DNA from: Chionoecetes opilio
Taxonomy: Eukaryota; Arthropoda; Malacostraca; Decapoda; Majidae
Direction of reading: 5' to 3'
Length of the DNA stretch: 64,000 nt
Assembly (NCBI GenBank): GCA_016584305.1
Contig: JACEEZ010000156.1
Coordinates: forward strand, 414,566-478,565
Part shown: one piece after another, positions 33,966-45,865 of the stretch
How the letters are laid out: the number at the start of each line of letters is the position of its first letter
How positions within the stretch are numbered: the first letter of the stretch is position 1
Translations under genes and position numbers: made by a program
Notes under the pieces: generated by a model
Database searches by the model: none
What the model was told of the DNA's origin: nothing
What the model saw: the letters and a program-made list of their open reading frames with translations, nothing else

Positions 33966-34219
33966 CCGTAGATAACACTATAGTCGCCAGTCACTTACCC
34001 CTGCACTAATGTCGCCAGGCACAATATATTACAAATTTTAGCATCACTACAGACTTTTGTGCCACTGAAGACATGTAGTGTGATGTACATAATATAAACT
34101 ACTGTGCATGTGTCTTCATGGCACATAATAGTCTGTAGTGATGCTAAAATTTGTAATATATTGTGCCTGGCGACATTAGTGCAGTGGGAAGTGACTGGCA
34201 ACTATAGTGTTATCTACAG
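33966..34219. mobile_element. TA-target foldback MITE, family M (copy 1)
   Basis: Starts CCGTAGATAACACTATAG, ends CTATAGTGTTATCTACAG, flanked by TA on both sides. Arms of about 110 bp are near-perfect complements (TTAGCATCACTACAGACT and AGTCTGTAGTGATGCTAA). The TA target suggests a Tc1/mariner-type mobiliser. Confidence 0.88.
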
Positions 34220-34221
34220 TA

Positions 34222-34392
34222 TAAGAACATAAGAACATAAGGAAGCTACAAGAGGCCGTGAGACCTACACGAGGTAGTTCCTGTTACTTAACACTACCTA
34301 CATCCACCTTTCATCCCCATCCATGAAATTATATAGCCTCCCTTTAAAGCTCTCTAATGACTCCGCACTAACTACCTGTCTACTGAGTCAAA
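34222..34392 (-). mobile_element. LINE 3' fragment (family L-A)
   Basis: Complement of the family tail: AAGGAAGCTACAAGAGGCCG, GTAGTTCCTGTTACTTAACA, CTACATCCACCTTTCATCCC, then sequence for the last codons. It sits immediately next to the family M MITE. Confidence 0.8.
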
Positions 34393-34419
34393 ACTATCAT
34401 TTGTGGATAACAGCTTTTG

Positions 34420-34709
34420 GGTATTATTCCAGACGAAGACCGAATTAACTTTGGTGGACAAAAGTATTTTTTTCTGGTGAGTTTTGAATTAGTCTGCTAA
34501 CCGTTTGTTGCAAATTTTTTTTTTTTTTTTGTTAGGTAAAGGCTAGGTTAGGTTCAATTTTTGTTGTTGTCATTTTTGTTGCAAATCACACAAAAAAAGG
34601 GATTTGCGACAGAAACGGTTAGCAGATTAATTCAAAACACATCAAAACTTACCAGAAAAAAATAGATTCGTCCACCAAAGAAAGTTCAGTGTTCATCTGG
34701 AAATTTGCC
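34420..34709. mobile_element. Foldback MITE, family F1 (copy 3)
   Basis: Starts GGTATTATTCCAGACGAAG and ends GTTCATCTGGAAATTTGCC. Inner arms share GCTAACCGTTT / AAACGGTTAGC. The interior has GGTTAGGTTC (TTAGG orientation). Confidence 0.8.
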
Positions 34710-34941
34710 TTTATTTTTTTTGTGAAATTTCATACACAGGGAAGAAAGTATACAACCTAGTAACGAAATTAGTGATGGTATGTGAGAGATATAAACATAA
34801 TATTTCAAAGGTGCAATTGACCAAAACCATATTTGAGTTCTCCAATATTTTTTCATAAAATTCAGCAATTCAGCTCTCAACACTGATATTTATATATATT
34901 GTATATTATAGAATAAGATTATATCAATCATTATTTCATCA

Positions 34942-35156
34942 TTAACCCCTTCACACCCACATCTTTCCTTTGCTATAAAAAATTGTATGTTGTCGAGCCA
35001 TATAATTACGAAAAGTAACTGAATATACCAAGTTAGTTAGTGGTCAAGGATACTAAACAGGTCATATCTAGATTAAACATTGCTTATAGTCACTAAAAAT
35101 TGTCTAATGGTACCCAAATTACAATGGAAATTACGTTCTGGGTCTCAAGGGGTTAA
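34942..35156. mobile_element. piggyBac-type MITE, copy C
   Basis: TTAACCCCTTCACACCCACA at the left, GGGTCTCAAGGGGTTAA at the right. Its right TTAA (35153-35156) is also the left TTAA of the next element. Confidence 0.85.
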
Positions 35157-35767
35157 CCCCTTCACTGCGGCTGGTACAAATACGGTCTCTCAGCTATTTA
35201 AGGGTTCACTGCGGCTGGTACATATATGGTTTCTGTATTTAAACTGCGCGCTCAATGATATTAGGGGGAAATATTTGTTGTGATAGGCTTGTATGGCAAC
35301 AGTGTCAAGTGTTGCGATATAATAGAACCTCTTTTTCTGCTTGCGTGAGTTAGTGTGACTAATAAGGTCAAGCGGTACAGTACGACGTGTTGACGCTGCC
35401 GCGCCCTCTACTTCAATTGCGAGGCTAAATAGTCAAGATATTCAATATATTCTTGATGGATATAAAACAGAAGTATGAATGCATGAATGAAGCATTTATG
35501 TACCAAAATAAGCTGTATTACGTTCAGTAGTAAGTAGTTTCATTGTGCGTCTGGCAGCACGGTCACGGCCCTGTTGCTGCACTTTGACGTAACTCTTCAC
35601 TTAGCTGGTAGCCTCCACCAAGACGAAACATAGATTTTCTGGTATGGAATGAGCATCCTATTCATTTAGGCACTTTATAATATGATCAGTAATTATTTTA
35701 TATTTTAATTAAACCTGCAGCACAGGGGGTAGGCCTATGAATTTGATATCCGCAGTGAAGGGGTTAA
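35153..35767. mobile_element. piggyBac-type MITE, second family (615 bp)
   Basis: Perfect 18-bp inverted ends including the target: TTAACCCCTTCACTGCGG at 35153-35170 and CCGCAGTGAAGGGGTTAA at 35750-35767. The left end contains a partial internal repeat (TTCACTGCGGCTGGTACA twice). No transposase frame. It abuts copy C and shares its TTAA. Confidence 0.9.
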
Positions 35768-35948
35768 GACATATAATACAATCTGAAAAAGGAAAACTAA
35801 CCTCCTTTGGTGTCGAGGTCCTTTGCATGTGGGCTTTGTATATTTGGCTTTTTCTGAAGGGAGATTCTGATGTGGACCACTGGCAACTCCCGGGCGTATT
35901 GGTAGTCTTGAGCAGCCCCAGTTAGCGAGGTGTGGTTGTCATCTGTGG

Positions 35949-36309
35949 AACATGAACATAAGAACATAAGAAAATAAGGAAGCTACAAGAGGCCGTGAGA
36001 CCTACACGAGGTAGTTCCTGTTACTTAACACTACGTACTACATCCCCATCCATGAGCCTCCCTTTAAAACTCTCTAATGACTCTGCACTAACTACCTGTC
36101 TACCGAGTCCATTCCAGTCATTCACCACCCTATTTGTGAACCAGTTTTTCCTTATTTCATTTTTAAATCTACGCTTTTCTAGCTTGAATCCGTTACTTCT
36201 TGTTCTACCCTGGTTAATAGCCGTAAGAACTTTTCCTACCTCTTTCCTATGAGCTCTTACCATACAACTTGGAGGAAATCTATGAATACAGCAGACCCGA
36301 TACATTCCA
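35949..36309 (-). mobile_element. LINE fragment (family L-A)
   Basis: The complement encodes TAINQGRTRSNGFKLEKRR, FKNEIRKNWFTNRVVNDW and SAESLESFKGRL, then the standard 3' tail. A few indels mark it as a relic. Confidence 0.8.
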
Positions 36310-36585
36310 GACTTCTTTCATTCAATTTTGGTAGCCTTGGAAACTGTAACAGATTTTCCTTCTAGTGAGTGTGATGTTAGTAGTGGGCTTGTGCTTGTCT
36401 ATGAGACACTTCATAGCTACCCATGCAACGTTAGTATTACAGACACAACTTCTTTGCCCAAATAGAGTATTATGAGGCTTGATTACACGTTGTATAGATG
36501 TGTTTACTTATGCTTAGTAGCCGATATATCCATTGAACAAGTAAGCGTTGCCAGTGTTGATTAAGTTGTCAGATTTGGTGCATTT

Positions 36586-36651
36586 AACAGGAACTACCTC
36601 GTGTAGGTCTCGCGACCTCTCGTAGCATCCTTATTTTCTTTTGTTCTACCT
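36586..36651 (+). mobile_element. LINE 3' stub (family L-A)
   Basis: TAACAGGAACTACCTCGTGT, then AGGTCTCGCGACCTCTCGTA and a TTATTTTCTTTTGTTC tail. The rest of 36310-37228 shows no gene and is probably 3' flank of POP7. Confidence 0.75.
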
Positions 36652-37228
36652 CAGCAACAGACTAAAGATGGACACTCCAAGGTTTAACACTCGGATATTG
36701 CCATCTTAGTACTTATGTAATACTGTACGTACATTATATTACTCTGCATAATACCTAGAAATACTTGTAAGGGTATTCCAAGCATCTTTGTCTAAATAGT
36801 AATGCTGGGCCTGATGCAAAAGTCATTGGAAAAACTAGATTTTTTGATAATTTGAGCAACTCTCCCCTTTTGGTCCAAATTTTTGAAGGTCTACTGAAAT
36901 ATTTTCTACAATGCAAATATATAGTGACGAAGGGGCTTAGATTTCTTAGGATTTAAAATTATGGCAGGAGAATATCTTGAATAACACTTTCAAGTAACTT
37001 CCACTTTTCATGAGTGGCCACTTGGGGCATCCTGGCCACTTATTGGCATGAAACTTTAGATTCCTAGACATAGTTCTTCCTTAGGTTTTATAAAGAAATG
37101 CATTCTAACAAAGACAATAGCCATGGCTGAGAAGAGATTAATTTTTTAGGGTGATCCATTTTTACAAATGAGTTATTCAGCTTGCCAGCATGAACAAAGC
37201 TGAATAACTAAACAATGAAAACTCAACC

Positions 37229-37741
37229 TTAATTCTTAATCTTAAAGGATGCAGCTTTTGTTTGCCAAGCAACTCTCAACATTGTATTGCATGAGGCAAA
37301 TGACAGCTGACACCCACCAGACAAGAAAACAGATGATGTGTTGGTATGGAGGTTGGCAGGAGAGCTGACGGCTGCTTGCAATGAGAGTGCCAAGTTGATG
37401 GCATGAGGCACTGCCTGGCCCAGTCCATGCACCACCACCCACCCACTCTCTCCCAGCAGGCCCAACCCTCGCTGGTACTGGCTCTGTGACACAAGAACAC
37501 GTTAGGCTGGGGCATCATCAAACACACCTGGACAACATGTAATCTACCAAGGTGAAGAATAAAAAAATTCTCAACTTCTGTAACTCACTTTAAAATTTGA
37601 ATTATGATCAATATATAGGTCGTTGGGTCTCTTGGGAAGGTGCCGCGGCAGCTGCTGCCTCAGCCACTGCTCTCTCGGGTCTATACTGCTGCTGCTCACT
37701 TTACCCGATGAGGAGCTGGCATATTCCTGTTCAGTGGCCAT
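37229..37741 (-). CDS. POP7: POP7/Rpp20, ribonuclease P and MRP subunit
   Basis: Alba-like RNA-binding subunit that pairs with Rpp25 in RNase P (tRNA 5' processing) and RNase MRP (rRNA processing) in the nucleus. Exon 1 is 37741-37589 (ATG, MATEQEYASSSSG; donor GTGAGT) and exon 2 is 37483-37229 (acceptor GTCACAG), phase 0. The product is 135 residues, against 140 in human. Diagnostic blocks are LPRHLPKRPNDLYID in exon 1 and VVHGLGQAVPHAINLALSLQ in exon 2, followed by NTSSVFL. The N-terminal Ser-rich stretch is not conserved. An acceptor (ATTCCAG at about 37778) upstream of the ATG suggests a 5' UTR exon further right. It is divergent from TCEANC2, about 2.2 kb away. Confidence 0.92.
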
Positions 37742-37854
37742 TACATGGCTGTTGCTACTGCTCTGGGCCTCACCTGGAATAGTCAGACATATAGGTAAGG
37801 AATGGGCCATACGCTATGCTGCACATGGCCTTGGTGCTCATCTCCGTCGCATTA

Positions 37855-38010
37855 GCCTTTGAGCCTGTGGTGGGTAGGAACCCGTTACCCCGGGACACAG
37901 GGCTAGTGTGACATCCGGGTTACCACAGTTACCTTCCCCAGGTACCCATTTATCGACCAACCCCGAAAGGAAGGATGAACAGCTTGGTGGGCTGGCCGCC
38001 GACTAGACAT
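37855..38010. repeat. Probable dispersed repeat fragment
   Basis: Contains GGTACCCATTTATCGACC, then AACCCCGAAAGGAAGGATGA, a sequence style I associate with arthropod dispersed repeats. There is no internal structure to classify it. The following 38010-39927 has no gene; it includes short near-duplicate hairpin-like CGCCGTATATATGCGGCG / CGCCGTAGATATACGGCG (38803-38865), some TTAGG-type repeats, and an F4-type end near 39417. Confidence 0.35.
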
Positions 38011-39927
38011 ATAAGTTCTCTCATAATTATGAAATATGTAATGCATTCCTTGATTTATATTTCTTACACTGATTTGAACATTGTATGGCATTAAAGCCTA
38101 ACCGAGCACCACACACAGAAATTCAAAGTTCTACCGCAGTTTAACTCTTAAAGTGCCAAGCATTTGTCACAATAACTGGTCCCTGGTGCCGGGCAAATTA
38201 AAAAAATATACTTTTGCTGAAAAGTGTGTAGAATGATTAGAAAACACATAATTGATACATTTGGGGACTTATCTCTCATTATTTCCATGATTTTTAGGCG
38301 CCAGATTTTTCCACGCTCAAGGGGACTTGCCGAGCCAACTTTGGAGGTCCAAAGAATGTGGTTTTAGGGTACTAAGGAGGCTGAGGGCGTGGGTTCCAGA
38401 TTAGAGTGCACAGAGATCTGGTACGAGTTATGAGGGGTTGTGCAAGCCTACGAGCCCAGCTACGTTTACGCAAATTCGAAGGTTTTGTGTTTTGACGCAC
38501 AAAAATATTTCATTGTAAACGTGCGTAAATTGTTGTTTTTCAAATATCGTAAAAATAAGTAACTAAAAGTAGGTAACGCATATAATATATACATACAATT
38601 GTAGGCACTTTACTCACTCGTGATGCGATTTTTATTATACGTGTTTTATTATACGTGCATTAGACGCGTACCCTCAATGTGACCACAGCCTTGGTGGGGT
38701 GATGGTCAGTGAAGGGGAAGGCTAAAGGTATGAAAAGTGGCCTGACAAAGTATGAAAAGCCTCCCAGTCTAAATATAGCCACAGCAATTTTTTTAAATCA
38801 CCGCCGTATATATGCGGCGCTGGCACAGAGCGGGCAACTACCCGCCGCCGTAGATATACGGCGCTGGCCTGTGCGGGTTAATGCATTACAAGGCACGTAG
38901 CTATAACTGTCCTTAACTTGTAGATCATTTGGAGTATTTCTAACCTCTACAAAAGCCGACGAAAATTGAAAATAACATAATGGGGGTGTGGGGGGCCGAA
39001 CCTTCCCCCCCAAGCAAAGTTAGGTTGAGTAATCAATGCCCAGGTTAGGTTAGTGAACTAGCCGGGGGATCTAGGGGGGGCGGTACAGGAGAATATTGGG
39101 CAATAGGGAGTATTGTATACCTGCATCGCCTTCTTCCCTTGCCGCGGACACTTTTTAATGCAGATTTGGCTTCAGGCAGGAGGTTAAAGTGTGGGAATAG
39201 GTTAGGTTTGTGAGTCAAAAGGTGGGTTAGGTTAGTTTAATTTTCATATCTCATAAAATTATACACTCCTTCCTATTAAAAACATCTTATATCTCCTAAA
39301 GTAGTGATTTGCATCGGAAGCTCATAGAGAGAATGTTTCTTAGAATCCAATAAGGTGAACAGAAACCACACTCCCAATTGTGTAGGGAATTTCGGTCCTG
39401 GTGTAAAAATTTACCGGTTTCGAACACTGATTTTGTTTTTTCGTACATACCTGGTGTCGATTAGTAACTCTAGTAGTCAAGTTCAACTCAGAGCTGAGTG
39501 TACGAAACGACTATGGTTCATTTAGAGTATAACTACTAAGTACATATCCCTACATATGGCGGTGATTTATCATCGTCCCACCTGTAATCATCACCAACAA
39601 TACTCTTATTATCCCTAATATGCTATAACACGGGTATTTCACCGGTAAACTCACCTTTTCCCTTGAAAACATCAGACAGTTCTGTCAGCTGGCAGAGACA
39701 CTGGTAGGCACAGGCAGTGGGTGACTGGGCTCTCGGGGCCAAAGTCAAAACAACAACAAACCTCGCGGCAGCGGCAGGCTGTGCTGTACACTGTCCCACG
39801 ATACCTAGCTAACTTTTATCCTCTAGCAGGAGTCTAGGTAGTGCAAATCAAGTGTTCTGTTACATCATAAACGTGTGCGTAGACGGCAAGATTATTTCAA
39901 CGTTTGGCTCAGACTGCCTGTACAGCG

Positions 39928-42399
39928 ATGAAGAGGCGCGGCAGGTCTCAGCCCAGCATGGACATGTTTGTGGTGCGCGGGCCCAAGGCGTCGCCCCCCG
40001 TCAGCCCCACCAAGGCCACGGGCGTGCTGAGGCAGGCCACGCTGGAGGACCTCAAGGTGAGACACGCAGGCTGGCCTAGGGTGGGGTTGTCTTCGTGCCG
40101 ACCTTCGACCGTCGTCGCTGCTCTTCGTTCCGAAAAATATCCCTTTTATAGTACCCTTCCTCAGTCGACGAAGGTCGTCGCTCGACCTTCATCATGACTC
40201 TTGGTACGCCTCTAAGAGTGCGGTGTTAGCCCCCCAGTGTGTGTATCTGACCCAAATAGCGAACGCGCAGTTCTCGTCCACTATAACGGCGTCAACCCCG
40301 TACCGCCGCGGTCACGGGTACGGCGCGGGCCACAGTGGTCCATAGAAGCTAATCTCGGGCACGCGGGACTCGAACCTAGGATCAGCGCATCAAGGTATAC
40401 CCTGGGTACGTCTTTGTAGTATTCAGCGGGAGACACGTAGCGAAAACACGTCAAAATATTTAATTTACCGGCACCAAACTATGATGTCATATATTTCAGG
40501 GAGAATATTACGGTGAAAGGCTAATATGGCGGCAATGTATTATCGTCCACCCTATATTTATCAATAACAATACTCCTATTGTCACTAATATGCCAAAAAT
40601 AAGGTATTTAATGGTAAATCTCACCTTATTTCCCATTAAATAAGGTCTATATATCGGAAATAAACACTAAATATGGCCGCCCAGTTGGTTCCTGAACGCT
40701 GATTGGCTGAGAGATGTAGGGAGAGATGCCAGGCCTCTGATTGGCTCTGAGGAAGGCTGGCCTCGCCGCAAAGTATCGAAGTGTCAAATAAACATTTTAA
40801 AACGAATTATCACTTTTTTTAATCGTGCACCGATATAGGATTGCATAGCCATATTGAAAACTCCATTGCTTATGACTTTTCATAAAAAGTCTCCGAGTTT
40901 AAGGCCTTCGTAAAAGAAATATGACTCAATCAGTTAGTAACACCGTACATTTCACCGATATTTTGTTGATCATTCTTTTTTTACACTAAATATATGGGGA
41001 TTTTTGTGTGTTTTGATATATTTAATTATTTCGTATCGTTTTATGTATTAATCACGCGCCTGCTGGCTGTATTTTGTTTCTTTGTCTTAGGGGGCTTTTG
41101 TTTACATTTTAACGTCTACCTTATTCTAACCTTCTAAATGAGCGGTGAGGTTATTTGTGTGTGATTAGCTATGCCTACAGGCGCATTGGGTAAATTTTTA
41201 CGATAGGACCAAACTTCCTAACCTAACCTTACCTTACCTTACCTTACCTAACCTTTAACCTCCTAACTGGGTCCAATAATAAAAAAGATTAATAAAACCA
41301 AACAAAAGCGATGCAGGTCACAAGAAGAGGAAGAGGGAGGCATTTTGTATACAAGGAGACATATTCCTCCCCCCACTAAAATGTTCTATATCTCCGAAAC
41401 TATTGATTTGCGACGGAAAGCTTCAAAGAGAAAATGTCTCTTAAAATACAATAAGGTAAACAAAAACCATGCTCCCAATTGTGTAGGGAAGTTTGGTGCC
41501 ATCGTAAAATTTACCATATACTATTAGCTCATATTTTTTCACGAATTATACGGGCTCCGTCAAAAATTCGAGTTTTGTTGTGGTGAATTTGAAGCTTTTT
41601 CGGCCATCTTTTAAAACGCGATATTTCATTAGTTCTTCGTTATTTCATTGTTTTTTAGGCTTATTGTGTCCTATTTATCATTATTTTACTCTATCCGTGT
41701 TGATTTATTCATTATTTGATGTATTTGATTATATTCAATTATGAATATATATATATATTATGAAGGGAATAGTTCCCGAGCTTGATGTCAAGATCAAGAG
41801 ATCGTGTCAATAAAAGTCCTCGTGATGAAGCAACACGGCAGCCATAATTGGCTATTTTGCTTATTTCTTATATTTATACCTCAATTTACGCCTCCCCGTG
41901 CAATATTCAAGGCTATTTAAGGGGTAAGAAAGGGTTTGGGGCTGTATTGCATGATATTACTCATTGAGAAAGACAATATATGCACGATAAATAGGTAAAA
42001 ACTGGGTATTTCTGGCTTCACTTATCTTATTTCTCTTATTTACTTGTGCTTTTTACTTCAATTTACGGGTTCCCGTGCAATATTCAAGGCTATGCAAGGG
42101 GTAAGAAAGGGTGTGGGGCTGTATTGCATGATACAATACCCAAGCAAAGGCAATATATGCACGCTAAATGGGTAAAAATGGGGTATTTCTGGGTTCAAAA
42201 CTTTCCGCTATTATAAGACAAGCCATAGACCACTGTATACCGGTATACAGTGGTCTATGGACAAGCCTTTTATTTATATTCTAATAGATTTTTATGGGTA
42301 TTATTCCAGATGAACACCGAACTCACTTTGGTGGACGAAACAATTTTTTTCTGGTGAGTTTTGATGTGTTTTAAATGAATATGCTAACCGTTTCTGTCG

Positions 42400-42448
<49 letters not shown>

Positions 42449-42452
42449 TAAG

Positions 42453-42483
<31 letters not shown>

Positions 42484-45400
42484 GTTAGGTAAAGTTTAGG
42501 TTCAATTTTATTATATTTTTTGTCGTTTTTGCAAAAAAAAAAAAGATTTGCGACAGAAATGGTTAACAGATTCATTCAAAACACATAAAAACTCACCAGA
42601 AAAAAATAGTTTCGTCCACCAAAGGAAGTTCGGTGTTCATCTGGAAATTTACCTTTTGATGTGTTTGTGTCCTCATTAATAACTTCTTGGTCTAAATCAC
42701 CCCGTTTTTCATAAGGGGGCGAGGCGTAGTGCAAAAAACAACGGGGGGAAGGGGGGCTAAGAGAGTATGGAAGTATTATTAATATTGTAACATATAAACT
42801 ATGGTAGAATGAAGTAGTAGACTACGTACCGTAGATAACACTTGTGTCGCCACCTGCCCTAATGTCGCCAGACGCCATATATTACGAACTATAGCATCAC
42901 TACTGATTTTCATGTGCCACTGAAGATGATACACAGTAGTTTATATCATGACTGTATAATCTATCCTGTTCCAGCATTGTTTTATGCTTTGTATCTGCAA
43001 GTATATACGGTTTCAAATTTCACTACTCATTTTTTTTCGGGCGACGACGACGGTAGGACACTCAGAACATAAACACTAATTGGCGACCTTAGTGTAGCCA
43101 CTCAGACCATAAACACTAATTGGCGAACTTAGTGTAGCCCGTTATCAACATCGCCACTCGGTTTTATTTTTGTAATTTGTTCGGTATTATTTTACACTAG
43201 GACCGAAATTCCCTACACAATTGGGAGTGTGATTTCTGTTTATCCAGTGACACCCTCATAGGGGGAAGGGGCCTCGCAGCTAGCTGGTCGTCCCGCCCTC
43301 GCCACTAGGGGGGGGAGAAGGGAGGGTGAGAACATAACAACACAAGAAACATAAGAAAATAAGGAAGCTACAAGAGGCCGTGAGACCTACACGTGGTAGT
43401 TTCTGTTAGTTAACACTACCTACATCCACCTTTCAATCCCCATCCATAAATTTATCCAGCCTCCAGACTCCAGAATTTTACCGTATTATCGTCCCACCTA
43501 TATTTACTATTTACAGTGATACACAGGCAACAGGTGTGTTGCGAGGCCGTACAGGTGTGTAGTGACAAATACACGACCTTTCAAGTGAATGACTTCGAGC
43601 GAATAACTTTTCGAGCGGAAGACCATTCGGAGGACCCAATTGTGTGTGTGTGTGTGTGTTGCGTATGCGTGCAGGTGTATGTGTGTGGTGTGACTTGTGC
43701 TTGGTGTGGTGTGTTGCGTATGCGTGCAGGTGTGTGTCTGCGTGTACTTGTGTGTGTGTGTGTGTGTGCACAGGAAGCTACACGAGGCCGTGAGACCTAG
43801 GGAAGGGTGGTGGTGGAAGGGATAACACCTGGGAAACCTGACCTGACCTCACTCCCCTCTAAGTGGAATGTCCTGACGGTAGTATTTATAGAAATAGGAC
43901 GCCTAGCTGTTACGCCTTTGTGTGTGTGTGTGTGTGTGTGTGTTTGTGTGAACGTTGATTAAAATATAAAGTGAGTGCATTATAACGTAAAACGCAGCTG
44001 CAGCATCCTCCTCACTCACAGACATTCTGAGAACAACAATTACTGAAGTCTGACAGGAACATTAGGAAACATGTTTCAACTTTGGAAAAAGTTGGAACTT
44101 TTCCAACCTTTGGAAACAGTTGGGAAACATTGTTTCCAACCTTTGGAAACAGTTGGGAAACATTGTTTCCAAACAATGTTTCCATCAATACTACAGGCAG
44201 TGAGAAGCGGAGCAAGGTTTGCGGGGCGTGGATCCCAACACACATGTAAAATAAAAATTATTTCCGGCAAAAACGAGTGCCAAATTCATTCAAAACACAT
44301 CAAAACTATTCAGGAAAACTAAGTTCGAAATCGTGGAAAGCCCACTACCGAAATTTTACTGAAAATGTATTCGCTGAATGGTCCTCCGCTCGAAAAAGTA
44401 TTCGCTCGAATCGTCCAGACACCTCTCAAAGGATGGTTTTATGTGCTCTGCAGGAATATAGCAAAGTGCAAGTACCTCCTTAATATATGAATGAACGGCC
44501 CCAGATGTCACATATGGCACTGGAAGCCCAATGGAATCTGCCTTCCTCCACACTGCCTGTCGCCAGTGGAAGCTACATGCCTTTATGGTGATGTCAGGAA
44601 ATACGTTTGTCACTGCTCCCCAAAAACCAGCCTCAAATCAGCCACTAACGTGTGTAGCTTCACCTCTGGTAAGACTCTTGATGCACTGCAAGACCTTATA
44701 GTCTCTCTTGCGTTTCCTACTCATGAAAACAAAAACTAGTGGGACTTGTTTCAGTTGTTCCTCTCCTTTTACAAAAGCATGGATTGAGTAAAGTTGAATG
44801 AAAGGAGCCTTTACAATACGGAATGTTCCAATTCAAGTGCAATTTAAGAATGCAATACCAAGTTCTGGCATCTTTCAGTATATCTCTCTGTCTTGTAAGT
44901 ACTTGAAAAGATTAAAGTGGCGGGCGTCATCAGGTGAAATAACAGTTTGGTTATTTAGGCTGTATGTTATTTAGGCCGTGAGACGATTCGGCCGTTTGCC
45001 AGTTTAGGCATCACGGCCTAAATTACTTATGGCCGAAACGACCTGGTCCCACGGAAATGGTCAGAAATAGCGAACTTTCACCTCATATAACGAACAACGT
45101 TTGTTATATGCGAAACGTATGCGAATCCCTCAGATATAGCGACACCCCCTTCCCCCAATGGGTTCATTATAGTGAGAGTTTACTGTATATTCTGATGTAT
45201 GATTGACTTCAACACCGAACAAGTGAACATAGTCTTGTTTTCTTATGGATTAAACTCCATTCCATTGTATCATATTAATTGAATGCATGGATTATATTGT
45301 ATGTTAAAGGAGGGTGTCTGTTGCAGGGCGTGGTGGTGGTGGAGGAGATGGAGAGGGCCAAGGTGGTGCTGGAGCGCTCTGACGTCCCCAGGGAACTCAA

Positions 45401-45833
45401 GGTGGACACATTGCAGCGCCTGCTTTGCAAGACCCCGGCCAAGGAGGTGCTGATGAGGACCAAGCTAGGTCAGTAGGCAGGCAAATCACCCACACACTTT
45501 AGCCATGCCTCCGCCTCATTCTTGGGCTCCCTCCACGCCCATACCTATCACACCCATGCATATGCCTTAACAATTATAGTAATGTAATGAATATAAAATA
45601 ATGATAAAATAATGAGTTGCAAAAAGAAAATGGTCAAGCTAGTTCCTGATGATCTGATACTCACATGAATCTACAGGAATATGGTAGTTGTGTACATGCA
45701 TCTTATTTAGAAAGGAGTGACAAGACACCTCCCGAACTAATTGGCCCACCCCCCTTCCTTTATCTCTCACTGTCTTCTTTATAGGGCTTTCTGTCACTTT
45801 ATTTTTGCCCTTGGCCAGTCCTACGTGATGTAA

Positions 45834-45865
<32 letters not shown>

